NCBI GenBank assembly: GCA_021234155.1
Contig: JAJEKV010000059.1
Location: forward strand, 2,434,182 to 2,498,181
DNA: 64,000 bases
DNA from: Isoetes taiwanensis
Lineage: Eukaryota; Streptophyta; Lycopodiopsida; Isoetales; Isoetaceae
Direction: 5' to 3'
The translations under genes and the position numbers were made by a program. The notes below the pieces were generated by a model that was given only the letters and a program-made list of their open reading frames with translations, searched no databases and was not told the DNA's origin. Positions 19,085-30,399 of this stretch are shown piece after piece (within the stretch, counting starts at the first letter, position 1; each line of letters begins with the position of its first letter).

Positions 19085-21230
19085 GGGAGCAATTCCAATA
19101 TCTATTCTGGTTCATGATCATATAATTGCTATAGAAATGCTTATGGTGGCGCCTTCTATTCTATGTCCACCTCCACGATGGAATTCAGCTTGCATTTGCA
19201 TTTGAATTTAAGCCTTGATTCTACATTAATTTAATTTATGTTCCAATCCCTCTAATCCCTAGTCTTTATTTCAGTTTCTACTATTTAAAATGTTTCTGTA
19301 ATAGTGCTTCCTTCAGTTTTAGATCATGTTCCAGTCTCCGCGCTATTTCTTGATTCTACTCCTACTTCCACCCATGCTCCTGGTCTATGTACTGTAGTGC
19401 TAGACCCTCCAATGCTCTCGAGCATTAACTCTAAGTTTACATTGCTTTTTCAGATCTTGCTTCTACACTAGAACTTGTTCTATGTCTAGATCTCATTTGA
19501 GATCAAGATCTTGATATTGATTTGAGTCCAAGTTTGATTCCAATTATTCAGCTTCTAGTCATATTGTTAGCCCTTAGTGTGTACATATTTCGAGTCAGAA
19601 CTAGTATCTCCATATTAATTTTGTATTGGTGTTAATGAGCTTAAAGCGTTAAGGAATTTAGCGTTCAATGCTTCAAGTCAAGGAATTCAGTGTTCAATGC
19701 TTCAAGTTTATGAGCCTTCTGCCTAGGAATCTAAAAATTGTCTTATAACCGTTTGCATAGTTTACCTATAAGATATGTGGTTATTGTGCATGAGATCAAG
19801 GTATACAATATCTTTTAATTTCCTTTATTCAATGACATAGCATTAAGCTCAGCACTCCTCAACAGCACGCCAACAAGCACGCCAAATAGGTGTATGTTAT
19901 TCATAATTTGAGTCTTCTAATGCCAGTATAAATACATACACTAGCTATTGCTTGCAAATTTCCTAACTCAAGATGATTGACTAAAAAAACATCATGTGCA
20001 TAAGTATAGCTCATTTGAACGGAATAACAATGAGATGCCATAATATGGTAAATTTACATGCATGCAGCCTGTTTTATACAATAAACACACATTAACCACT
20101 TTCATTGACAAAATCCAGATCATATTATTAGTCATATTCAACATGCTAAAAAATAATCAACAACATGGCCAAAATAGTAAATGGTATCCAAATATTATGG
20201 ACCAAATCTGTAAGTAGCTATTTTTAATCATGTTAATCAAGAACTATTTCCAAGTAAAATTATGTTTGCTTGTACATTCTTCAAAGACAGAAGCAAGGAA
20301 AGATCTCACCACATGTTAACTACTATCGAACTCAATCAACAATTTTAAATCCAAAAACCTTGCATAAAAGTATTCGAGACTGCATGTGCCTGTTCCTAGT
20401 CCTTAAAACAATTTTGTTCGCCTTTGTTGTTGAAGTCCATTCTCTTACAGAATTTTGAACTCCTCCTTACAGAATGTTCTTTCTTAGCATCATGGAGCAT
20501 TTGCCCTAGACATTCCAAAGAATCAAAAACCTTTTTTCTTACCATTATGTAACATCGGCTTCCAGTTGTTGAGATATTCGTCCCTTCACCAAGAAATTCC
20601 TTCATACTATAATGGAGCTACCAGCTCACAATAGTTCCAATAATTCCAAAGCAATCGTTCTCAGAACATTAAATCCAACTCTTTGACACCTGAACATCAA
20701 ATAAACCCAGTTAAAACAGAAACACGGTTCTTACATCCACAAATTGAGTAAAGACAGCATAAGAGATATGACAAAGATATAAATCTTCATTCGGCTGCAT
20801 ACTTAGACTTCATTCTAAAACATCCAAACTATAAGGCTTGAACATCATTTTTATCAAATGCCGATCGATCCGACGGATCGAGACTCTCAGGCAAGATGAG
20901 CATGCATGCGTTGCATGCCTTGCATGCATGCATTGCATACATTTTTGGGTCGTTCATCCAGTTAGGGGATCGCTATTTCTTCCAGAGTTCGCCTCCAGCT
21001 TCTCATCGGCGCTTTTTCTTCTCCCAGCAGTGTCTCAGGTTATGTTCTATGCTCTCCCTCTTTCCCTCCCTTAAGTATTTTGTTTATATATGTTGTTCGC
21101 GTGGCACGCGCTTTAATCAGCCCCTCGCTTTTTCGAAGTTTTTTTGTTCTTCTCTATTGCATTTTGTGGTGATGTGCAGGTACAGGAGTGATGCATGACG
21201 TTGGTTTCTCTATGGAGCGTGGGTTTTTTT
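19085..21230. other. No gene recognised
   Basis: AT-rich sequence with short random frames only. It contains a small direct repeat (AAGGAATTYAGYGTTCAATGCTTCAAGT twice near 19650-19710) and a TGCATGCATGCA-rich stretch at 20897-20940. No splice-consistent coding series was found. Confidence 0.5.
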
Positions 21231-21266
21231 GGGAAATTTAGCAGCCGGTATTGTCTAAGCCCACTG

Positions 21267-21342
21267 CTTAGGGCTTATCGCTAGGGTTTTTCCTCGAAAA
21301 CCCGAAAGGGCAGGGTTTTTTAATCCCGACGATAAGCCCTAG
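21267..21342. repeat. Hairpin with CTAGGGCTTATCG arms
   Basis: CTTAGGGCTTATCG (21267) is inverted as CGATAAGCCCTAG (21330), with a second nested inverted pair (AGGGTTTTTCC / CAGGGTTTTTT region with AAAACCCGAAAGGG). It could be a small MITE; no target-site duplication was seen. Confidence 0.6.
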
Positions 21343-21734
21343 GCAGGTACACTAGCCAACATCTATAGTATACTGTTGTATTTTGGGGTCCAAGTGTTAT
21401 AACTGGATATTCCCTTTATTTTTTGTTTTTTGTGGGTAGCTTGCGATGTGCAGCTACCCACTCTCTACCATTGTATTTATACTGCTGGGATGAATAGAAA
21501 AGCCCCATCCATTGTGTCATGCGAGTCGCAGCACGAGAATATGATTTTTTAGATGATGATACAAACAGGAAATATAACTATCAATGAAAAAGATTCCAAA
21601 ATCTGACAAGGCACACACTTAAAAATCCAACAATTAAATGGGTCTATATCAATGCAGATATCCTTTTTCTGTAACCAAAAGAAATAAATTTCTACCTGCA
21701 TTTTTTGGAAAATTTGGAAATTCTCCTTTCAAAA

Positions 21735-22105
21735 TCCCTGCCGAGAATATGCTGCAATCATGGCACTCCATAAATCAAGGCAAGGGCTCTATATCAAGCC
21801 TTCCATACTGCAGATATGTAGTGATCATGGCATTCCATGAGGCACTGTTATGTTGAGACATCTGGTAAAAGAGTTGAACTGCTTGCTGCAAATTTCCATT
21901 GAGAATAAGCTGTGATCATGGTGTTCCATGAAACTACACTTCTCTCAGGCATTCCAGAAAACATGCCTCTTGTATATTGCCATTCTGGGCATAAGCTGTG
22001 ATCATGGCATTCCAAGACATAATATTTGGCTCTGGTATCAGTCCAAACAGATCAGCAGCTGCTTCAAGGCGGCCTGCTTAGATATAAACAGCATCACCTG
22101 CTTCA
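21735..22105 (-). pseudogene. PLS-class pentatricopeptide repeat (PPR) gene fragment
   Basis: On the minus strand the sequence reads 'DAVYI', a stop, 'AGRLEAAADLFGLIPEPNIM', 'SWNAMITAYAQNGNIQEA', a shifted 'MPERSVVSWNTMITAYSQ'-like block, 'GNLQQAVQLFYQMSQHNSAS' and 'WNAMITTYLQYGRLD'. The recurring [S]WNxMI-x-[A/T]-Y-x-[Q]-x-G spacing of ~31 residues defines the plant PLS type, whose members act in organelle RNA editing and processing. Stops and frameshifts occur in nearly every repeat, and no start or E/DYW end is present, so this is a short decayed fragment. Confidence 0.75.
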
Positions 22106-24625
22106 GTTTGGGGGGGCAGAATGTATACATTTCAGGTCTTGGCATTCTGCATAATTCAACTAAGGTTTAGCCCATGAATCTGCACCTGAACAATCCATAG
22201 AAACAAGATTAGCAAAATAAATAACGAGAATATGAACATTCAAAACAAGCAACATAGCTTTATGACAAAAAAAAAAAAAAAAAAAAAAAAAGAGCACCTC
22301 AAAAGTTGGACAAAAATAGATTGGACAAAAAAAATTGAGCACCTCAAAAGCTAAATTGTTTCTACCCTGTGTAGGCTAACATGCATAAAGCCACTTTTCG
22401 GATGAATAAGCAGATAAACTGAATTAACTCCCCTTCCTACAATACCTGCAAAAGAAATGTGAGTTTGGAGTCACGGTATGGAACATGTCTCTGCTTTCCA
22501 TTTGCAATATCCACTAATGCCATGATAACTTGCCTACATGGATAGATTTTTTATGTATATAGTTTGCTATCTGAACCATAGCGAATTTATGAACCAAATG
22601 AAATATGCCACAGATGAATGTGAAACTAACAAATTGCAAACTGCCATGCTCATGATCTCATCATTTTCATAAACATAATACACCTGAATATACGTTGAAG
22701 ACACCTTTTATAAAAGCTTCAATTTTGCCACGTATCTGCAGACATTTGAAGACTGATACTTCAAGAAGAGTAGAGGGAAAATTACACATGTTGAAACATA
22801 CAAAAGCAAATGGCAGACCTCCACAACCAAACTGTAAAGTGCTTTATGATATATATCACCAGTTTCAGAAGTTAGAAAAGGTGCAACAAACTAATACTCA
22901 GAAAATTTCCAACTCAGAAAATTTAATTCCAGATCCTTCAAGTTTACCTACTCTCTGCTGTATCAACACAGACAAGGTTTAGAGATGAAAAACGATTCAA
23001 GTTGCAATTCCTGTTTCGCAATGTCAACTCAGAAAAACCCAGAAGCACATTAGGGTTTGTAAAATTAAAGCTCGGATCCTTCAAATTTTACTCTCTGCTT
23101 CTTCCTTTTCGCATCTTCTACCTTTAACCAAAAAAGACAGGAACAGGGCTTTCACATAAAAAACCAAAGCAGGGCTTTTCCACCAGAGCAGGCTTTCCTA
23201 GAAGCAAAACCGAAGCTAGGATTTCAGTATTTGAAGATACAACTGGGAAAATTTTGACCCAGGGTGTTTTTTAGTGGCCCCGACGAGCCAGTTGGCCACA
23301 CATTCATATTTTTTTGAAAAATAGTCAGCCACGCTATAGTAGGATGCATTCTCACCATAAGCAAATGGGGGTGGCCAGTTCAAAACACCAATTTATCAAA
23401 TTTACTTCATATGTGGCCAATTTGATATTTGCCAAATCTTCAGACCCCTAGGGCGTGGCCATTTCAAAATACTATGCGCAATAAGAATTTGCTAGGGTGG
23501 CCATTTAAACCATGGAATAATTATATCTTTTAGGATTGTGGCTAAGCTCTATATAGGCCAATTGTAGGGATAGGATTTTGCCACTTGTAGGGTAGCAAAA
23601 TTATCTTAATGTTTAGCCCTAACTTGATGAAGGTATTCCAGACATATAGTATCTCGACTAGATTCTTGTGGCTATCTTTTCCACCTTCTTCGACCTTCAT
23701 TTCCTCATTTCAATATATCGGCCAGTTTGCCAATGTAGTATTTTGGAATATCGACTATCTTCTAGATGGCATTTCTTCATTTCAATTCTTTCATTTCGAC
23801 CTTATTGATCATATCATATTTTACTTGTAACTTGTGTGTTATATAGGTGAATATGGGTAACTTGAAAGCCTTAGCACATATTGATTTGATAGCCTTTGCA
23901 AAATGAAACTACTGATACTATAATATAAATTGAAAAAATATATATAAACTAAATAGATATAATATGATTTGTGCATCTATTAGTAACAATTTCCACCCAT
24001 CCATATTTACATGATGCCAAAATGCGCAATATAATTGTGCACAAATAGAGCCCTTTGGATTTGTTAAGTCTTGCATATGATTTTCTTTCCTAATCACAGA
24101 AAAAACTTATGGTGCAAAACAAGTTTGAGAAGGCTCTAAAATGATAGGTGAGCTATTATGATCTTAATGATCAAGAGGCTCCTCAACAAATATTGACCTA
24201 GTTACCACCTTTACACGTAGGATATACAGATGTGGCCAAATTGAATATTTGTGAAAAAAATTAGTCCCATGGTTTCGCCATTTAAGTTACAACCCTTTCA
24301 TGTAACAATTATAAAAAGGGCAGGCCAAGCTACGATTAGCAATTTATCCAAAGCAAGTAGTGGCCAATATTTTACGCCCCATCAAATATGTAGGTAGGTT
24401 AGAAAATACCCTGTTATGACCTGCACCAAAAGACGACCTGTTTGAAGAATATCGACCTGTTTGAAGAAACAACTGGAAAAACTCTGACCTGCACTGGTAT
24501 TCCGGTCTGTGGCGTTCCTGTTGTTCCATTCCATTCCAGCGAGGCGAGATAATCCAAGACTCCAGCTTAGCAGCCGTAGGAATTAAACTGGCACACCCAC
24601 CAAAAAATTTGCTGTGATTTTTTTC
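22106..24625. other. No gene recognised
   Basis: AT-rich noncoding sequence. It includes an A-run (~22267-22291) beside a small local duplication (GAGCACCTCAAAAG near 22293 and 22338). Between 23265 and 24370 the word GTGGCCA/TTGGCCA recurs, suggesting a decayed non-autonomous element, but ends could not be set. Confidence 0.4.
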
Positions 24626-24630
24626 TGTCA

Positions 24631-24675
24631 GTGGAAACCCTTCCGGGTTTTATTGAAAACAGGAAGGGTTTCCAC
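24631..24675. repeat. Perfect mini foldback, GGAAACCCTTCC family
   Basis: GTGGAAACCCTTCCGGGTTTT is followed almost at once by AGGAAGGGTTTCCAC. It is the simplest member of the family also present at 18736-18925. Confidence 0.8.
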
Positions 24676-25244
24676 TTGCATCGGTTTTCCAACCCTAATT
24701 GGGGGTAGATAATTTGAGCGATATTGTATGGTCCTATATGGCCTATATGGCCTATTGGTCTTCATTGGACGTAGTGCTCAAGTAGCCAAAATGGGAGAGA
24801 GAATTAAAACTGGGGCATACATGTGTCCGTTGATGGAGCATAACACAGTGAAGACCTTACATCTGGGCATGGGCAATAGTTACAATCAAACATAACAAAC
24901 TAATTGTGCCATCAATGCCTTATAAAAGTAATCTTGGATATTTTGGGCGCCATAACAGTGCTACAAACAAATATAACCATTCACTTGCAGAAATATATCA
25001 GCATAGGAAACAGATTTAGCTCTCAGCACCTCCACTGAAGTTTCTTTTCTGTTCTGTCATGATCACGCAAGGCATAGAAGCAAGGAATGCGTTGGCCATT
25101 CATGACCATGGGCTATGGCAGTCGGAGAAGCTATGGCGGCAACAGAAACAAGGTGTTGTGCACGGAGGGTTGCCTCTCAAGGGTTCATTTTGTTTGATGG
25201 ATTTGTTATTTTGCACTTGCACTGACTTGCTATTTGCAACACAA

Positions 25245-28200
25245 TATCAATATATGAACTTTAAGTGTTTCAAAAAGAATGTGAATTGCTTTTTGTTACT
25301 AAATAATTGCCCTACTATAAACCTAAAGAATTAGAAATTTGAAAGTCAAATTTGCATTGCAAGCCAATGGTCACCCTAGTGGGTAAGGTCAAATCGAAAC
25401 GTCAAGCCAAATTTGAACCCAAGTGAAGGAGTCAAACCAAAGCCAAAGTCATTCTAAGTAAGTAGGATCGAACTTAACACTAGAGTGGTCCCGGGGACCA
25501 TTCCTGATCCATGGACCAGAATTGGTCCAGTTGACCCACTGCCACTTAAACCATTATATCTGAGAATAGATATTCCAATTTTACAATATATCACCGCCAT
25601 ATTAATCTTTACTTGATTCTTAATGACCTTTAAGAATCTCACAACCAATGAGCTCACCTATACGTTGTGGTGATTGTCCAAAAGTTAGAGAATTTGGCAG
25701 TTTCTGCAACAGTCCAGAACTGCATTCTTGGGTTTTCCTAGCATAAGATGACCTAAACATTGTTAAATTTGGAAGTAATTGCCTATTTATGATAGAACAC
25801 TTTAATTTGTATATTTTCAGCTTTGGTTGCTATCATCTAACATCTGTGGAAGCCAATAAACCCCATTTTGTTAAAAAATGCTGCTTGCGGTTTCGGAATT
25901 ATTTCTCTCTTATTATTACAAGTTTTGACTTAATTCTTGTGGCCATGAGTTGTTAACTATATGAACTACAATCTCATGTTTTTTTGGAGTGTTCATAAGT
26001 TATATCAACTTCCAAATTTTATAAAGAATTATATATATAGAATTTTGGACAAAATTATATGTTAAAATGATTCAAAATCACAATTTTTAAGTATCAGTAG
26101 GGCAATAAATGATGCATTCTATTTATATCTATATAGAAGATCACTTTATCAACTTGCAAGTAGTGTAGTTAGTGTTTAATTGTGCAATTAACTGGATTTA
26201 AAGATTATGTTCAGCAAACAGGATTAACACATAAGAGGTTAAATATGTGAGTTAATTCTAAAATTATAGGCTAAAGACTGAGCATTTACATAGCTAGTGA
26301 TGTTTATTGATGATTGGAAGTGAAGATCTTGAAGTTCAACTATGAGAATCAACAATAAGACCATATGACCTTTGATGTGTTCTTATTAGCTTTGTAAAGA
26401 ATACGCTACATTCCTCCAAATATGCCTTCCAAATGGTTCAAAATATGACAAGGGACATATATATAGGTCCATTATGTAGGTTGGGTGTCCTTCTTGCAAA
26501 AAAATATGGAGAAACATAGTTATTTCTTACTTGTATAGAACTAGTATATCCATTGCTGCTACAAAGCATTGGAGTTTTTGTAGGATAACATTACATATAG
26601 GTCATCTTTCATGTACATTATATTTTTCATGAATGCGGGCCTTCCTTTGCAATACAACTCTCTAATTTCATAATGAAATAACATGTTATTTGGAAGCTAC
26701 GAATATAATTCGGCATGGACCATTTATGGTCCACAGCTAGACCAATTGTATAGAGCTTATATCTCTCTCTAGCCCTATCCATTTTGTCCCTATAATAATA
26801 CCATGGTTTCTTACCTTTAATAACATAATTCTTGAAAGGTGTGAGTGGAACTCCACGTAGATTCAATTGGTGAATAAGTGCCTCATAAATCCACAGTTGT
26901 TTGTGTTTAAACGTTGCCCTCAAATTATGCAAGCTCGCTTAACCAACCAATTTTATCCTATAGAGAATTATATGCATAACATATATTCCAAAGTTGAGAT
27001 CAAAATTGATTAAGATGTTGCGTCTATTAATTTTTAAACTTTCAGTCCTGTGGACCAATAATGGTCTGCAAGTAGAACTGCACATAGCATTCTAACTTGA
27101 CTTTTTATGGTCATAAACTTTCATATTTTTCTTTGAATCTTTTTGCATTGATCTCATGACATGGGAAATTGTATGAATATGATTTTTCAAAGTCATATCT
27201 CGAGACATAAATCTAGAATAAACATAGAAGACATATTTGAAGCTGATGCTATTTAGATTAATCCAAATCTCAAGGTTATGATCAACAAATATTTTCATTT
27301 ACTCAAGTAGATCGACTATGTTTTTAATTTGGACTTCTTTTGCTTCAACATATGCATGTTGTTATTTTTCAAGTGAGTCTGGGTTCTGTGGACCAGTTCT
27401 GGTCTACATATAGGACTGCAGACAGAAACCTTCTATGAATTATTCAGAGCATATGCTTGGGTCTTTTTCTGTGATTTTCTTTCCATTTGTCTAATATCCT
27501 TCAACACTTTCATGCTATGATTTTCTCCTACACCACGTAAGGTATTTTTCTTCCAAAGAGAGGGTTTTATACACTTTCACAACTTCCCTAAAATTCAAAT
27601 CGTAAAGGGAAAGGCAAAACTACAATTTCAAGACCAAACATTATTTTTTGTTTGTAGAGGTACTTGTGTACTACTAGTATGCCAAATTTGAGCTCGAAAC
27701 TCAAAACCTTGCAAAAGTTCTTGTTTATACAATGGAACTGCCTTCTGGGAACCAATACTGGTTCCCTGCAGACAGAGACCCTGTCATGTTTGAACGGCAA
27801 TATCTCCCTTACTAGAGTTCGGATTGGCATGAGGATTTTTGGAACTTTCTCTCCATCTCCCATAGAAAAATCACATGACAATCAAAAAAATCAAAAAAAT
27901 CTTTTTGCCAAGACAGTTTCACTTTGTTTGAACTTGAAGGATTTTATACTTGACCCCCTTGAGTTTGCCTAAGCATAAGTCACAACAATGGGGTCAGCTA
28001 CATTTTTAGGTATTTTTCCCATGAAGCACAACTGCCATATATGATGTCCTAGGAAGGGCTTGACAAGATTTTACACAATCGATTTTATATGATTTTTTTA
28101 GTGAACAGTCCAAATGGACCATTTCTGGTCCATCACGGGACCAATCTAGTGTTAAATTTAAATAAGGGAATCTTAGAGAATCTAATGGATATGCAATTGA

Positions 28201-29699
28201 ACGAATGTACTTTTTTATCCTTTTTTATCACGGCCACATTACGCAGAGCTATGTTGTCATCACAACCTATTTCTGAACTAGGTTTTGTGATCCGGTTTTC
28301 TTGTGGAGGCTTGAGCTTCCCTTGTTTTGGAAAGATTATGTGGTTATGTGGGATTGTGGCTCTGTGGGAAGATTTTATGGCTCTGTGGTGAGCAAGGTTG
28401 GCCTCTGAGTGTATGTCAAACCCTGTGCTTGTTGTTTTGTTCTTCATGGTCATAAATTATATGATATATGGGGTTTTGGCTGTATGTGTGTGCCGAATCC
28501 TCTTTGTTCTGTAAGGCTTTGGCAGCAGTGGGTTTTCCAGGTTGTTGCAGGCCTAGCATGGAAGGCGTTGATCAGTCGACAGAGGAGACGGCCATCCCAT
28601 CTTCAGGCTGGATCCTTCTGTTATAAGTGCTAGTATTGATGCATCTTGTCCTGATCCTTTAGTGTTTCCTCCAGAGGGTGAAGAGTTATTTACTGCAGAA
28701 GAATTCATAAGATGTATTATTCAAGTTGGCGACGAAGCTCACAGGATTGCAGCTTCGCTTAGAATTCTTAGGAGGCATCTGAGTAGTTTCTATGCATCTA
28801 TTGATTCCGCCATTTCTAGTGTTGCTTTGGAACAGCTGGGAGCACTGATGTCTGAATTGCATGCTTTGAGGTCTCATATGAGTCTTGCCCTGGGGTTGCT
28901 AACGCAGGAGATTTGGTAGCTTGATGCTGTGATCAGGCGTGGAGCATCTGGGGAATCTAGGAATTAGAACTTGCTTCTGTTTTGCTCTTTTTTGAGATAA
29001 CTTACTTCTGTTTTCCTTTTTATGTAAACTTTTTGAGTGAGGACTTGGCTTCACATGCTGGTGGCAGTTCTGCCACGTGTACATTTTTATCTTGTGAATA
29101 CTAATATTTGTGTTTATGGTTTTTAGATTTATTTCATATCTTTCATATTGTTATACTAACACATGTATTGTTTTAGAGGGCTTCGGCCCCCATGCATAAG
29201 AGAGATTCCAAGTTTTGGGATCTCCCTTATGTTCGGATGAGCATTGGCATTAATACTGAGTTCGATTCCCCAGGCTCATGTATTTATACTTGTATTCATT
29301 ATAAAATGAATGGTTTGGGCGCAAAATTTCTTGTGAAGTCAACTATAGAAGTTTGACTTAGCAGAGACCATATATAGGCGGCCGAGATCGATGCAGATAG
29401 AATATCCAGTTAAAGATGCTTCAATCCAATTGCCCATAAAAAATAATAGGAGCTCGAGCAAAGTGGTTCTTGTATGAAGAACCACTCCAGGAATAGCACA
29501 AAAGCCTTCTCTATCTCTGGATACAATGCACCAAAGCTTATTTGTGATGCATGTTCCAGGTCTAAGAAGGATGAAAGCATGGACATGACCTGATATGAAG
29601 CATTGTAGACCCTTCATATTGCACCTACAGGGCTTTGAAATGGACTTAACCCTGCACACATACCATTCTCATATTGATTGGAATCCAATCTCCTCAAAC
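25245..29699 (+). repeat. Repeat R copy 1, interrupted by a TTAA-flanked transposon
   Basis: About 1.78 kb (25245-25477 plus 28152-29699) matches 41926-43722 in inverted orientation along its whole length. Shared landmarks include a conserved hairpin (AAGGGAGATTCC ... GGGATCTCCCTTA, ~29190-29230), the phrase 'LWCIVSRDREGFCAIPGVVL' readable on the minus strand at ~29430-29560, and a plus-strand coding-like block (28558-28919). In copy 1 that block has frameshifts but keeps 'PPEGEELFTAEEFIRCIIQV' and 'DEAHRIAASLRILRR'. The element type is not recognised; a decayed gene or LINE-like unit are both possible. Confidence 0.75.
25478..28151. mobile_element. 2.67-kb non-autonomous DNA transposon, TTAA target, CACTAGA ends
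   Basis: The ends are inverted: CACTAGAGTGGTCCCG on the left and CACTAGATTGGTCCCG on the right (15/16), each followed by a GGACCA-N4-TGGTCC palindrome. The element is bounded by TTAA on both sides (25474-25477 and 28152-28155). Its empty site survives at ~43466 in the inverted copy of the surrounding repeat, with one TTAA. A TTAA duplication is the hallmark of piggyBac; CACTA/EnSpm elements also begin CACTA but duplicate 3 bp. No transposase frame is present. Inside, the palindrome recurs every ~335-370 bp (26717, 27052, 27390, 27749, 28116). The piggyBac-like assignment is inference from the target. Confidence 0.85.
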
Positions 29700-30153
29700 T
29701 TATGCAGAGATAGTATTTAACGACTTGGGGTTTTCTGGATATGGATGGCAGAATAGGGATGATGAGCATCTAATTGGCATTCGGCATGAGAAACATCTAG
29801 AACACAAAAAATAGTAGTATTCTGCAATTTATGTTGAATTTTATGCAGTATTTCTTGCAGCGGTCGAAGTTATAGTTTTGGCATTATCATTCGCCAGGCT
29901 GCCGGAGCTCTGGGTTTGTGTTGGAGCTTTGCAAAGTCGGAGGTAAAATACTTTGTTTCTTACTTAAATGGGTGAGCTCAATTTTTGTTACAAGCATCTT
30001 CAACAAAAATGCATGGAAAAAGTTGACATATTTCTAGGTTGTCCATCATGTTAATGCATTGAATAGCTATTTAAATCTGATGGATTTGTCTATTTTTACA
30101 CTGAAAGGCTGATTCATTTTTTATATATCTTTTTTTTTTTTTTTTTTTCCAAA

Positions 30154-30340
30154 TCTTTGTTTGGGTGTGTTATGGCAGATCTTGTGTTTTTTTGCTTGGA
30201 AGCAAAAAAAAATCAAAAAACACGATGTGTAGCATACAAACCATTAATAAGACTGTTCATATAATGGTGTACACATCGTGTTTTTTGATTTTTTTCCTAA
30301 CAGAAAACACAAGATCTTCCATAACACACCCAAACAAAGA
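30154..30340. mobile_element. 187-bp foldback MITE
   Basis: Long inverted arms start TCTTTGTTTGGGTGTGTTAT on the left and mirror on the right to AACACACCCAAACAAAGA, continuing through AGATCTTGTGTTTT and AAAAAACACGATGTGTA, so nearly the whole element pairs. The right end abuts the CTAG of a Helitron 3' terminus. No clear target-site duplication. Confidence 0.8.
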
Positions 30341-30368
30341 CTAGTTATGGTGCCCGGCGTTGCCGGGC
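30341..30368 (-). mobile_element. Helitron 3' terminus (minus strand)
   Basis: On the minus strand the perfect hairpin GCCCGGCAACGCCGGGC (30352-30368) is followed 7 bases later by the terminal CTAG (30341-30344) and a T. This is the standard plant Helitron 3' end. The body would extend to the right; a 5' TC end was not located, and no RepHel frames were seen to 33 kb. Confidence 0.7.
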
Positions 30369-30399
30369 TTTAGTAGAATTTGAAAGGTTGGTTGTTCGT

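Noticed and set aside
25478..28151. Classic CACTA/EnSpm transposon
   Set aside because: The ends begin CACTA but the target is TTAA on both sides with a single TTAA in the empty site; CACTA elements give a 3-bp duplication.
29173..29285. tRNA-like B box (GTTCGANTCCCC) in repeat R as SINE evidence
   Set aside because: No A box at suitable distance and no tail; the word is probably chance beside the conserved hairpin.
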